Positions 1-8,916 of a stretch of 64,000 nt of DNA are shown here, piece by piece. Position 1 is the stretch's first letter. The number at the start of each line of letters is the position of its first letter. The notes below the pieces were generated by a model that ran no database searches, was not told where the DNA came from, and saw nothing but the letters and a program-made list of their open reading frames with translations. The DNA comes from Caballeronia novacaledonica (GTDB taxonomy: Bacteria; Pseudomonadota; Gammaproteobacteria; Burkholderiales; Burkholderiaceae), in assembly GCF_900258035.1 (NCBI RefSeq), contig NZ_OGTP01000021.1, positions 1 through 64,000 on the forward strand. Reading direction: 5' to 3'. Both the position numbers and the translations under genes were made by a program.

Positions 1-35
1 CCCGGCGCTCCGTTTACAACCACTTCTGGCCCCCA

Positions 36-73
36 CAAACAAAAATGCCGTTCAGCGCTAACTGAACGGCATT
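36..73 (-). terminator. Rho-independent terminator after gluQ
   Basis: A perfect 12-bp inverted repeat (44-55 and 62-73, 6-nt loop) is followed on the minus strand by TTTTTGTTTGT. It lies about 40 bp past the gluQ stop and is a standard intrinsic terminator for the trhO-gluQ unit. Confidence 0.85.
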
Positions 74-114
74 AGCCCACGCGGCTGCTTTTTTTTTGCG
101 TTCGGGCCAGGAAT

Positions 115-984
115 CTAGCGCGTGAAGCGCTTCGCCCATGCGGGCGTCGCGGCGCTGTAGAACGCGTCGAGCGAACCGGCCGAAACGTGGATGCCCAGAT
201 GCCGCGCCGCCTCGACGAGCGCGTCGAGCGGCGCGTGCCGGTCGAGCGGCGCCGCGCCCGTCTGCTTGCTCAACTTTTCGCCGGCGTCGTTGTTGACGAC
301 GTCCACATGCAGATAAGCCGGCGTCGGCACCTTCAGGCACCGCTGCAGATAGATTTGCCGCGCCGTCGAATCGAGCAGATCGGCGCCGCGCACGATGTGC
401 GTGATTCCGGCGTCAACGTCATCGACGACGACCGCGAGTTGATAAGCCCACAGCCCGTCCGCGCGCTTCAGCGCGAAATCGCCGACTTCGGTGGCCAGAT
501 TCTGCGTCTGCGGTCCCTGCCAGCGATCGACGAAGGTAACGAGCGCCGCGTCGCCGTCCGGCACGCGCAGCCGCCATGCGCGCGCGGGCTTGCCGTGCAG
601 GCCGTTGCGGCATGTTCCCGGATAGGCGAGCGTCGCGTGGCGCGCGTGCGTGTGAACGAGCGAATCCGCGATTTCGCGTCGCGTGCAGCCGCACGGATAG
701 ATGAAGCCCGCCGCCTGAAGGCGTTCGAAAGCCGCCTGATACGCGTCGCCGCGCTCGCTTTGCCGGACTGGAGTTTCGTCCGAATGCATGCCGAAATGCG
801 CGAGCGTCGCAAGGATTTCGTCGGCGGCGCCGGGCACGGTGCGTGGTGCATCGACATCTTCGATACGCACGATCCAGCTTCCGCCATGCGCGCGCGCATC
901 GAGAAAACTCGCGAGCGCGCTGACGAGCGAACCCGCGTGCAGCGGGCCGGTGGGCGAGGGCGCGAAGCGGCCGCGATAGGTCAT
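115..984 (-). CDS. gluQ: Glutamyl-Q tRNA(Asp) synthetase
   Basis: This 289-aa protein is a truncated GluRS paralogue that activates glutamate and attaches it to the queuosine base of tRNA(Asp); it lacks the anticodon-binding half. The class I signature FAPSPTGPLHAGS lies at about residues 7-19 and a KLSKQ loop near the C-terminal third. A zinc-type Cys set (CGCTRRE, then YPGTC) sits mid-protein, as in YadB. I chose the start at 984 because MTYRGRFAPSP gives the usual family N-terminus; upstream in-frame codons read into trhO. The gene starts 17 bp after the trhO stop, so the two tRNA-modification genes probably form one transcript ending at the terminator at 36-73. Identification is firm. Confidence 0.93.
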   Translation of the reverse strand: MTYRGRFAPSPTGPLHAGSLVSALASFLDARAHGGSWIVRIEDVDAPRTVPGAADEILATLAHFGMHSDETPVRQSERGDAYQAAFERLQAAGFIYPCGCTRREIADSLVHTHARHATLAYPGTCRNGLHGKPARAWRLRVPDGDAALVTFVDRWQGPQTQNLATEVGDFALKRADGLWAYQLAVVVDDVDAGITHIVRGADLLDSTARQIYLQRCLKVPTPAYLHVDVVNNDAGEKLSKQTGAAPLDRHAPLDALVEAARHLGIHVSAGSLDAFYSAATPAWAKRFTR

Positions 985-1001
985 CGGCTCTCGTTTGGCT
1001 C

Positions 1002-1865
1002 TCAGGCCGCGCGGCTGACCTTTGCGCCGGGATGGCAAGCGGGGCACGTTTCGCCCGGCTTGTAAAACGGCGACGCCTGATCTTCGACCGGCACCACCGA
1101 GCGGCAGCCGAAGCATTGCGCGGTCGCCGTGGGCTGCAGGTTCGGATCGAGCGCCGTGCGGTAATCGAACACGAAACACTCGCCGGTGTAATGCGCGCCG
1201 CCCACTTCCTCGAAGTATTTCAGAATGCCGCCTTCGAGCTGATAGACATGCTCGATGCCGACTTCCTTCAGGTGAATCGCGGCCTTTTCGCAGCGAATCC
1301 CGCCGGTGCAGAACGACACGACGGTCTTGTCCTGCAGATCCGCGCGGTTCTGCTCGATCACGTCGGGAAACTCGCTGAACATCGTGATGCGGTAGTCGAG
1401 CGCGTTGTCGAACGTGCCGACATCGACTTCGAACGCGTTGCGCGTGTCGAGCATCACGACCGGACGGCCTTCGTCGTCATGGCCGCGGTCGAGCCAGGCC
1501 TTCAGCGTGGGCGCATCGACGGACGGCGCGCGGCCCAGTTCCGGCTTGATCGCGGGCTTTTTCATCGTGATGATTTCGCGCTTGAGCTTCACCAGCATGC
1601 GGCGAAACGGCTGCTTCGCGGAAAGGCTTTCCTTGAACTGAAGGTCGGCGAAACGGCCGTCGAAAAGCGCATCCGTGCGGATGTAATCGATGAATTCGCG
1701 GACTTCGGCAATCGGCCCCGCGATGAAAAGGTTGATGCCCTCCGGCGCGAGCAGAATCGTGCCTTTCAGGCCGAGCGCGTTGCAGCGTTCGGTGACGAGC
1801 GGCCGCCACGCGGGGCCGTCCTCGATGGTGACGAATTTGTAGGCGGAGAGATTCAGAATGCTCAT
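1002..1865 (-). CDS. trhO: tRNA uridine(34) hydroxylase TrhO (YceA-type rhodanese)
   Basis: This 287-aa protein belongs to the YceA/TrhO family, which makes 5-hydroxyuridine at the tRNA wobble position by an oxygen-dependent route. An N-terminal acylphosphatase-like domain is followed by a rhodanese domain with the active-site loop CTGGIRC (catalytic Cys about 186). The C-terminus carries a Cys-rich CFGC...CPAC tail that looks metal-binding. The start at 1865 (MSILNLSAYKF) matches the normal family start; longer in-frame starts would extend into the spacer shared with dnaE. It is divergent from dnaE across about 225 bp and precedes gluQ. Confidence 0.92.
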   Translation of the reverse strand: MSILNLSAYKFVTIEDGPAWRPLVTERCNALGLKGTILLAPEGINLFIAGPIAEVREFIDYIRTDALFDGRFADLQFKESLSAKQPFRRMLVKLKREIITMKKPAIKPELGRAPSVDAPTLKAWLDRGHDDEGRPVVMLDTRNAFEVDVGTFDNALDYRITMFSEFPDVIEQNRADLQDKTVVSFCTGGIRCEKAAIHLKEVGIEHVYQLEGGILKYFEEVGGAHYTGECFVFDYRTALDPNLQPTATAQCFGCRSVVPVEDQASPFYKPGETCPACHPGAKVSRAA

Positions 1866-2090
1866 GATCGGATGAAGCGCAAACGGCTGTAACGGGTAAA
1901 AAGGTGCGCGGATGAATCGCGCGCAAAACACGTATTATCCCGCAAACGGCGCATGGCTTTCCCGGATTCGATCCGCCGCGGCGCCGCGCCTTGCGCGTGC
2001 GCAATTTCGGGCGTGCGCGCGGCCTTGTCCGTTCGGCCAACGCGAGCGCCGCGCCCGTTTTCGCGTTTGCCCCGCATGTACAATACCGCC

Positions 2091-5000
2091 ATGTCAGATC
2101 CCCGCTTCGTTCATCTCCGCGTCCACTCCGAATTCTCGATTGCCGACGGCATCGTGCGGCTGGACGACGTCGTCAAGGCTGCCGCAAAAGACGGACAAGG
2201 CGCGCTCGCGCTGACCGATCTCGGCAACGCGTTCGGTCTCGTGCGCTTCTATAAGGAAGCGCGCGGCAGCGGCATCAAGCCCATCGCGGGCTGCGATGTC
2301 TGGATCACCAATCCCGCCGATCGTGACAAGCCCTCGCGCCTTCTTCTTCTCGTGCGCGACAAGCAGGGTTATCTCAACCTGTGCGAACTGCTGAGCCGCG
2401 CATGGCTCACGAACCAGTATCGCGGCCGCGCCGAAGTGATGGTCGAATGGCTCGAAGAAGGTTTGGCGAATGGGCTGCTCGCGCTCTCGGGCGCGCAGAC
2501 GGGCGATATCGGCATGGCGCTCGCGGCGGGCAATGCGGCGGCTGCGCAACGTCATGCCGAGCGCTGGGCGAAGCTCTTTCCGAACGCGTTTTACATCGAA
2601 TTGCAGCGCGCGGGTCAACCCGGCGAGCAGGCTTATGTTCAGGAAGCGGTCAAGCTCGCCGCGAAGCTGAAACTGCCCGTCGTCGCGACGCATCCGCTGC
2701 AGTTCATGACGCCCGACGACTACACCGCGCACGAAGCGCGCGTCTGCATTTCCGAAGGCGACATTCTCGCGAATCCGCGCCGGCAGAAGCGCTTCACGAA
2801 CGATCAGTATTTCCGCACGCAGGACGAAATGTGCGCGCTCTTCGCGGACATTCCGTCAGCGCTCGCGAACACCGTCGAGATCGCGAAGCGCTGCAATCTG
2901 ACGCTCGAACTCGGCAAGCCGAAGCTGCCGCTTTTCCCGACACCCGATGGCATGTCGCTCGACGACTACCTCGTGCAGTTGTCGAAGGAAGGGCTCGAAA
3001 TTCGGCTGCAACAGCTTTATCCCGATGAAGCCGAACGCGGCGCGCAGCGCGAAACGTATTACGCGCGCCTCGACTTCGAGTGCGGCACGATCATCAAGAT
3101 GGGCTTTCCCGGCTACTTCCTGATCGTCGCCGACTTCATCATGTGGGCGAAGAACAATGGCGTGCCGGTCGGTCCGGGACGCGGCTCGGGCGCGGGCTCG
3201 CTGGTCGCGTACGCGCTCGGCATTACGGACCTGGACCCGCTGCGCTACAACCTGCTGTTCGAGCGTTTCCTGAATCCGGAACGCGTGTCGATGCCCGACT
3301 TCGACATCGACTTCTGCCAGGAAGGGCGCGATCGCGTCATCCAGTATGTGAAGGGCAAGTACGGCGCGGATGCGGTCTCGCAGATCGCCACTTTCGGCAC
3401 GATGGCCGCGAAGGCGGCGGTGCGCGACATCGGCCGCGTGCTCGATCTCGGCTACATGTTCACGGACGGCATCGCCAAGCTGATTCCGTTCAAGCCCGGC
3501 AAGCACGTGACCATCGCGGATGCGATGAAGGAAGAGCCGACGCTTCAGGAACGCTTCGATTCCGAAGACGAAGTGCATCAGCTCCTCGAACTCGCGCAGC
3601 GCGTGGAAGGGCTCACGCGTAACGTCGGCATGCACGCGGGCGGCGTGCTGATCGCGCCGGGCAAGCTCACGGATTTTTGTCCGCTCTACACGCAGGGCGA
3701 GGACGGCGGCGTCGTCAGCCAGTACGACAAGGACGACGTGGAAGCCGTCGGCCTCGTGAAGTTCGACTTTCTGGGGCTGACCACACTCACCATTCTCGAC
3801 TGGGCCGAGCGCTATATTCGCCGTCTCGATCCGTCGAAGAAGGACTGGAATCTCGCGCAGGTGCCGCTCGACGATCCGGCGTCGTTCTCGATCCTCAAGA
3901 AGGCGAACACCGTCGCCGTGTTCCAGCTCGAAAGCCGCGGCATGCAAGGCATGCTGAAGGACGCGCAGCCGGACCGCTTCGAAGACATCATCGCGCTCGT
4001 GGCGTTGTATCGTCCGGGCCCGATGGATCTGATCCCGAGCTTCTGCGCGCGCAAGCACGGGCGCGAGATCGTCGAATATCCGGACCCGCGCGTCGAGCCT
4101 GTTCTGAAAGAGACCTACGGCATCATGGTCTATCAGGAGCAGGTGATGCAGATGGCGCAGATCATCGGCGGATACTCGCTCGGCGGCGCGGACTTGCTGC
4201 GCCGCGCGATGGGCAAGAAGAAGCCCGAGGAAATGGCCACGCATCGCGAGATTTTCGCGGAAGGCGCGGCGAAGAACGGCCTCACGCGCGCGAAGGCGGA
4301 CGAGACCTTCGACCTGATGGAGAAGTTCGCCGGCTACGGCTTCAACAAGTCGCACGCGGCCGCCTATGCGTTGCTCGCGTATCACACGGCGTGGCTGAAG
4401 GCGCATCATCCGGCGGAATTCATGGCGGCCAACATGTCGCTCGCCATGGACGACACCGACAAGGTGAAAATCCTCTTCGAGGACTGCATCACGAACGGCA
4501 TGGCCGTGCTGCCGCCGGACATCAATCACTCGGCGTATCGCTTCGAGCCGGTCGCGGAACCTGATGGCAAGCGCTCGAAAACCATTCGCTACGGTCTGGG
4601 CGCGGTGAAGGGCAGCGGGCAGAACGCGATCGAGGAAATCCTGCGCGCGCGCGAGGACGGTCCGTTCGTCGATCTGTTCGATTTCTGCGAGCGCATCGAC
4701 CGTCGTGTCGTGAATCGTCGCACGGTGGAAGCGCTGATCCGCTCGGGCGCGTTCGACACGCTGCATGCGAATCGCGCGCAATTGCTCGCCTCGGTGCCGC
4801 TCGCGATGGAAGCCGCCGATCAGGCCGCCGCCAACGCCATGCAGGCCGGCCTCTTCGACATGGGCGACGCGCCGCTCGCGAAACACGAATACGTCGACGA
4901 ACCCGAGTGGTCGGACAAGAAGCGTCTGCAGGAAGAGAAAACCGCGCTCGGCTTCTATCTGTCGGGCCATCTCTTCGATGCGTACAAGGGCGAAGTGCGC

Positions 5001-5603
5001 CGCTTCGTGCGCCAGAAAATCGGCGAGCTGAAGGAAGGGCGCGACAAGCTGGTCGCGGGCGTCATTTCGGCGATGCGCACGCAGATGACGCAGCGCGGCA
5101 AGATGCTGATCGTCAATCTCGACGACGGCAGCGGGCAATGCGAAGTCACCGTCTTCAACGAGCAATTCGAAGCGAACAAGGCGCTCTTCAAGGAAGACGA
5201 ACTGCTCGTCGTGCAAGGTCAGGCGCGCAACGACGCGTTCACGGGCGGCATCCGCTTCACCGTCGATACGGCGATGGACCTCGAACGCGCGCGCAGCCGC
5301 TATGCGCAATCGGTGAAGGTCGAGATGAACGGCAACGCCGATGCCTTGCGCCTGCGCCGCGTGCTCGAAGCGCATGCGGCGGGCGAACAGGCCGCGCCGC
5401 CGCCGATGCCAGTGAAGGACAACGGCCGCCAGCGTCAATCCGCGCCGATTCCGAACGGGCTTAACGTGAGCATCGTCTATCGCAGCGAGCATGCCGAAGG
5501 CGAAGTGCGCCTCGGCGACGCGTGGCGCGTCAAGCCGACCGACGAACTCATCACGGCGCTGCGCGGCGAATTCGCGGGCAGCGCGATCGAAATCGTCTAC
5601 TGA
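2091..5603 (+). CDS. dnaE: DNA polymerase III alpha subunit
   Basis: This 1170-aa protein is the replicative polymerase, which acts in the holoenzyme with the beta clamp. The N-terminal PHP domain starts at FVHLRVHSEFSI. The palm carries the acidic motif PDFDIDF (Asp 403, 405 and 407) and later VKFDFLGL. QAGLF at about residue 918 fits a beta-clamp-binding motif, and an OB-fold region follows near the C-terminus. The ATG at 2091 begins MSDPRFVHLR, the usual family start; a longer in-frame start at 1953 adds only unrelated sequence. The stop overlaps the next gene's start (TGATG), so a glycosyltransferase gene is translationally coupled to dnaE. Confidence 0.97.
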   Translation: MSDPRFVHLRVHSEFSIADGIVRLDDVVKAAAKDGQGALALTDLGNAFGLVRFYKEARGSGIKPIAGCDVWITNPADRDKPSRLLLLVRDKQGYLNLCELLSRAWLTNQYRGRAEVMVEWLEEGLANGLLALSGAQTGDIGMALAAGNAAAAQRHAERWAKLFPNAFYIELQRAGQPGEQAYVQEAVKLAAKLKLPVVATHPLQFMTPDDYTAHEARVCISEGDILANPRRQKRFTNDQYFRTQDEMCALFADIPSALANTVEIAKRCNLTLELGKPKLPLFPTPDGMSLDDYLVQLSKEGLEIRLQQLYPDEAERGAQRETYYARLDFECGTIIKMGFPGYFLIVADFIMWAKNNGVPVGPGRGSGAGSLVAYALGITDLDPLRYNLLFERFLNPERVSMPDFDIDFCQEGRDRVIQYVKGKYGADAVSQIATFGTMAAKAAVRDIGRVLDLGYMFTDGIAKLIPFKPGKHVTIADAMKEEPTLQERFDSEDEVHQLLELAQRVEGLTRNVGMHAGGVLIAPGKLTDFCPLYTQGEDGGVVSQYDKDDVEAVGLVKFDFLGLTTLTILDWAERYIRRLDPSKKDWNLAQVPLDDPASFSILKKANTVAVFQLESRGMQGMLKDAQPDRFEDIIALVALYRPGPMDLIPSFCARKHGREIVEYPDPRVEPVLKETYGIMVYQEQVMQMAQIIGGYSLGGADLLRRAMGKKKPEEMATHREIFAEGAAKNGLTRAKADETFDLMEKFAGYGFNKSHAAAYALLAYHTAWLKAHHPAEFMAANMSLAMDDTDKVKILFEDCITNGMAVLPPDINHSAYRFEPVAEPDGKRSKTIRYGLGAVKGSGQNAIEEILRAREDGPFVDLFDFCERIDRRVVNRRTVEALIRSGAFDTLHANRAQLLASVPLAMEAADQAAANAMQAGLFDMGDAPLAKHEYVDEPEWSDKKRLQEEKTALGFYLSGHLFDAYKGEVRRFVRQKIGELKEGRDKLVAGVISAMRTQMTQRGKMLIVNLDDGSGQCEVTVFNEQFEANKALFKEDELLVVQGQARNDAFTGGIRFTVDTAMDLERARSRYAQSVKVEMNGNADALRLRRVLEAHAAGEQAAPPPMPVKDNGRQRQSAPIPNGLNVSIVYRSEHAEGEVRLGDAWRVKPTDELITALRGEFAGSAIEIVY

Positions 5604-6667
5604 TGCGCATCGGCATATCGGCGAATGCGCTGAAGCATTCCGGCGGTCTCGAGCGCTACGCGATGGATCTCGTGCGCGGCCTCGCCGCCGCGGGCTTCGA
5701 CGGCAAGCGCAGGCCCGCGTTCTTCGCGCGCAAGATCGATATGTCGCTGCCCGAGAGCCGGCTGATCGAGGCGCATCGCATCAAGGTGTCGTTTCTGCCG
5801 GGCAAACTGCGCGACGCGTATTTCTCGTGGAAACTGAAGCGCGCACGCAGGCGCGCCAAGGTCGATGTGCTCATCGGCTGCAATCGCGTGGAAGGGTCCG
5901 AGATCGCCGTTTGCGGCGGCACGCACATCGGCTTTCTGCGCGCGACCGGGCGGCGCGAGAAGCGCTCCGACACGCGGCAGATCGCGCTGGAGCGCCGTCA
6001 ATATGCTCAGGCGAAGGTGATCGTCGCGCATTCGGACATGATGAGCGACGAACTGCGCGCGCTGTACGGCGTGGACATCCGCAAGATCCGTGTGCTTTAT
6101 CCGCCCGTCGACGGCGCGCGATTCTCTCCGGTCGATGCCGCCGCGCGCGCCCGTCTGCGCGAACGATTCGGTTTCAAGCCCGACGAAACCGTGCTCCTGT
6201 TTCCGTCGAGCAGTCACGAACGCAAGGGCTTGCCGCTGATCGAAAAGGCACTCGCCGGCTTGAACGTGGTGATCGCGGTCGCGGGCCGCGCGCCGGAGAA
6301 ACCGGCGGCGAACGTGCGCTATGTCGGTTATGCGAAGAATATCGAGGACGCGTATCGCGCGGCGGATTTCACGATTCTCGCGTCGAGCTACGAGCCGTTC
6401 GGCCTGGTCGGCATCGAATCGGTGATGTGCGGCACGCCGGTGATTTTCCCGAAGTGCATCGGCTGCTGCGATGCGATCGCGGATCACGCGAAGCACGTCT
6501 TCAAATCCGGCGACGCCGACGATCTGCGCCGCACCGTGCTCGACGCCATCGAAACGCGGCGTAACGCCGCGCGCGTGCCGGACGCAGCGGTGCGCTACGA
6601 CACGCGCGTCGATACGCACGTCCGGGCGCTGATCGATATCGCGCGCGAGATCGATTCGAAGCGCTAG
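5603..6667 (+). CDS. GT4-family glycosyltransferase (WaaG-like)
   Basis: This 354-aa GT-B fold enzyme probably adds a sugar to the LPS core, judged by its neighbours. It begins MRIGISANALKHSGGLERYA, a typical nucleotide-sugar GT4 start. The C-terminal half has the retaining E-x7-E donor motif in SSYEPFGLVGIE, followed by SVMCGTPVI. The ATG at 5603 shares one base with the dnaE stop. It converges with the GT2 gene, with only 5 bp between them and no terminator visible. The acceptor and sugar cannot be read from sequence; LPS core WaaG-like activity is the best guess. Confidence 0.85.
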   Translation: MRIGISANALKHSGGLERYAMDLVRGLAAAGFDGKRRPAFFARKIDMSLPESRLIEAHRIKVSFLPGKLRDAYFSWKLKRARRRAKVDVLIGCNRVEGSEIAVCGGTHIGFLRATGRREKRSDTRQIALERRQYAQAKVIVAHSDMMSDELRALYGVDIRKIRVLYPPVDGARFSPVDAAARARLRERFGFKPDETVLLFPSSSHERKGLPLIEKALAGLNVVIAVAGRAPEKPAANVRYVGYAKNIEDAYRAADFTILASSYEPFGLVGIESVMCGTPVIFPKCIGCCDAIADHAKHVFKSGDADDLRRTVLDAIETRRNAARVPDAAVRYDTRVDTHVRALIDIAREIDSKR

Positions 6668-6672
6668 GGCGT

Positions 6673-7434
6673 TCAGCGCATCTCGTCGAAGTGTGCGAGT
6701 TTCAGGAACCGGTAGTAGACCGTCTGCGCGTTGAACACCGCGATCATGAAGCCGGCTTTGCCGTCCAGAAACCCGCGTCGCAACACGTAAGTCCGCACGA
6801 ATGCCCACGTGCCGCGCGTGAGCGCGGTGCCGAAGCTGCCGCGCTTGCCCGCTGCGTGACGCTGCTGCGCGCCCGCCGTGGAGTACGCGTCCAGCTTGCG
6901 CAGCACCGCTTCGAAGTCTTCGTAGGAGTAGTGCATCAGCTTGCCGGAGAGGCGTGCGGGCGGCTTGCCTGTGGACGGCACGAGCCGCTCGTGGACGAGA
7001 TCGGGCGAGAAGCGCGCCGTGCCGCGCCGGAACAGCCGCGGAATCCAGTCCGGATACCAGCCGCTGTGTTTCACCCACACGCCGCAGAAGCTCGACAGGC
7101 GATCGACCGCGTAGATGTCCGCCTGCGGATCCGTGATCGCCGCGCGGATCGAAGCCGCGAGTTCCGGCGACACGATTTCGTCGGCGTCGATCGAGAGCAC
7201 CCAATCCGTCGAGAGCGCGTCGAGCGCGCGGTTCTTCTGCGGGCCGAAGCCCGGCCAGTCGCGCGCCTCGATCACCCGCGCGCGATGTGCCTCGGCGATG
7301 CCCACGGTCGCGTCGGTGCTGCCGCCGTCGACGACGACGATTTCATCGGCGAAGGAAACCGCCTGGAGGCATTGCGCGAGCCGCGCGGCGGCGTTGTGGG
7401 TGATGATGGCGATGCCGAGGGTGGGGCGGGACAT
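6673..7434 (-). CDS. GT2-family glycosyltransferase (WaaE/KdtX-like)
   Basis: This 253-aa GT-A enzyme resembles LPS inner-core WaaE (KdtX) beta-glucosyltransferases. It has an N-terminal TLGIAIITHNAA strand, a VVVDGGSTDAT nucleotide-binding motif and SIDADE, which supplies the acidic metal-binding motif. The C-terminal part has amphipathic and hydrophobic stretches suited to membrane contact. I chose the start at 7434 (MSRPTLGIAI); the upstream in-frame extension would run through a probable RNA gene on the other strand. It is transcribed towards the GT4 gene and away from the heptosyltransferase. Family assignment is good; the specific linkage is inferred. Confidence 0.85.
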   Translation of the reverse strand: MSRPTLGIAIITHNAAARLAQCLQAVSFADEIVVVDGGSTDATVGIAEAHRARVIEARDWPGFGPQKNRALDALSTDWVLSIDADEIVSPELAASIRAAITDPQADIYAVDRLSSFCGVWVKHSGWYPDWIPRLFRRGTARFSPDLVHERLVPSTGKPPARLSGKLMHYSYEDFEAVLRKLDAYSTAGAQQRHAAGKRGSFGTALTRGTWAFVRTYVLRRGFLDGKAGFMIAVFNAQTVYYRFLKLAHFDEMR

Positions 7435-7460
7435 GGAGCGTGAACCGGCGTGCGTGTTGC

Positions 7461-7552
7461 TATAATTATCGGATACTGGCTGGACGTGGCGCCATCGAGG
7501 CATTCGGCCATGCCCGGACCAGACGTAAAGAGGCTGCGGGCCTCTTTTTGTT
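7461..7552 (+). ncRNA. Candidate small RNA with extended -10 promoter and terminator
   Basis: In the 348-bp spacer 7435-7782 the plus strand carries an extended -10 element, TGCTATAAT, with TATAAT at 7461-7466. About 55 bp after the predicted start near 7473 comes an intrinsic terminator: AAAGAGGC, loop TGCGG, GCCTCTTT (7527-7547) and a T tract. The predicted transcript is about 80 nt and includes a small GGCAT/ATGCC hairpin. No ORF of useful length lies inside. No good -35 is visible, consistent with an extended -10. It might instead be the leader of the GT9 gene, but the terminator lies 230 bp before that gene. The rest of the spacer (7553-7782) shows only a weak GGAGCG/CGCTCC hairpin. Confidence 0.45.
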
Positions 7553-7782
7553 GTCAGGATTGATAGAGGCCGATAGTGTGCCTGACGGGAGCGCGTAGCA
7601 AAAGATCGATCGAGGCGAGTTTGGTTCCCAGCACATCCGTCATCAAGGATCAATTTTCCTTTCGCGAGCCGCATCGATGTTCATGAAAACAACGCGGCCT
7701 GACGAACTCCATCTGCAAGCGGGAGCGCGCATCGCTCCTGTTTCGCCTGTGAGCCGCCGCGAGCAATCCTGTTTTTGATTCT

Positions 7783-8916
7783 ATGAGCCGACTCTCCGGG
7801 CGCATACGCATCATTGCCCGAGCGATACCCAAGCTTGCGTTCAAGGCGTTCCGCCGCAGGCCGACCGACGTGTCGAGCATCCTGATCGCGCATCATTTGC
7901 TGCTCGGCGATACCTTGCTGCTGACGCCGCTCGTCGCGAAACTGCGCGTGCGATATCCGCACGCGCGCATTGCGCTTACTTGCCCGAAAGCAATCGTGCC
8001 GCTCTACGCGGGACGTCCTTATGGCGCGCAGGCGCTGCCTTTCGATCCGCGCGATGCGTCGAGCGTTTCGGCCGTGCTGGCATCCGGCCCGTACGATCTC
8101 GGTATCGTCGTCGGCGACAACCGCCATGCGTGGCTCGCCATCGCCGCGAAGTGCCGCTGGATCATCGGCCACGGCGACGATACGCCCGCGTGGAAGAACT
8201 GGCCGCTCGACGAGTCTCATCCGTATCCGCCGGAACCCGCCGCATGGGCCGACATCGCCGCGACGCTGATCGACGGGCCGCCGCCCGCGCGCTATCGCCC
8301 GAGCGACTGGCCGACGCCGGCGGGCGCATCGATCGCGCAGGCGGACGCGGCGCTCGCTCGACCTTACGTGGTGCTGCATCCGGGCGCAAGCACGTCCGTC
8401 AAGCGCTGGCCGCACGAACGCTGGCGCGCGCTCGCCGGACGCATCGAGGCGCTGGGCTACACGCCGGTTTGGAGCGGCGGTCCGAACGAAGCCGATCTCA
8501 TCCGCGCGATCGACCCTGAAGCGCGGTATCCGAGCTTCGCGGGCCGCATGGGGCTCGGCGAACTCTGGCATCTGTTCGCGCATGCGCGGGCTGTGGTGTG
8601 CCCGGACACGGGCGTCGCGCATCTGGGACGCATGGCGGGCGTGCCGACGGTGACGCTCTTCGGCCCCGGTAACGCGATGATCCACGGCGCGGGCGAATTT
8701 TGGCGCGACGCGCGTTTCAGGCCGGTTACCATCGTCGATATGCCATGCCGCGACGAGCCGGACATTTTCCGGCGGCACGTTTCGTGGGCGCGCCGCTGCG
8801 ATCGCAACGAAACGACATGCGTCGCGTGGCGCGGCGATCACGCCGAATGCATGGGCCTCCTCTCCCTCGATGCGGTGAGCCGGGCACTCGAGGAGATGTT
8901 GACGGAAGGTCTATGA
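7783..8916 (+). CDS. GT9-family glycosyltransferase (heptosyltransferase-like)
   Basis: This 377-aa member of glycosyltransferase family 9 contains the ADP-heptose:LPS heptosyltransferases. Family motifs are an N-terminal ILIAHHLLLGDTLLLTPLV, the middle VVLHPGASTSVKRWPHERW and the C-terminal CPDTGVAHLGRMAGVPTVTLFGPGN. It is probably cytoplasmic or peripheral to the inner membrane. Its stop overlaps the O-antigen-ligase-like start by 4 nt (ATGA), and msbA follows, supporting a role in building the LPS core. Whether it is the first, second or a branch heptosyltransferase (WaaC, WaaF or WaaQ type) cannot be settled here. Confidence 0.87.
   Translation: MSRLSGRIRIIARAIPKLAFKAFRRRPTDVSSILIAHHLLLGDTLLLTPLVAKLRVRYPHARIALTCPKAIVPLYAGRPYGAQALPFDPRDASSVSAVLASGPYDLGIVVGDNRHAWLAIAAKCRWIIGHGDDTPAWKNWPLDESHPYPPEPAAWADIAATLIDGPPPARYRPSDWPTPAGASIAQADAALARPYVVLHPGASTSVKRWPHERWRALAGRIEALGYTPVWSGGPNEADLIRAIDPEARYPSFAGRMGLGELWHLFAHARAVVCPDTGVAHLGRMAGVPTVTLFGPGNAMIHGAGEFWRDARFRPVTIVDMPCRDEPDIFRRHVSWARRCDRNETTCVAWRGDHAECMGLLSLDAVSRALEEMLTEGL

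Noticed and set aside
1866..2090. Possible small ORF or longer dnaE N-terminus in the trhO-dnaE spacer
   Set aside because: The in-frame extension from 1953 is Arg/Ala-rich and unlike DnaE, whose family start is at 2091. No independent ribosome site or domain is seen.
2856..5492. Very long antisense open frame across dnaE (878 codons)
   Set aside because: High GC codon usage opens antisense frames; the sequence is Arg/His/Val-rich without domains and dnaE is certain. Similar antisense frames lie over msbA, the RND genes, recB and the mechanosensitive channel and are rejected for the same reason.
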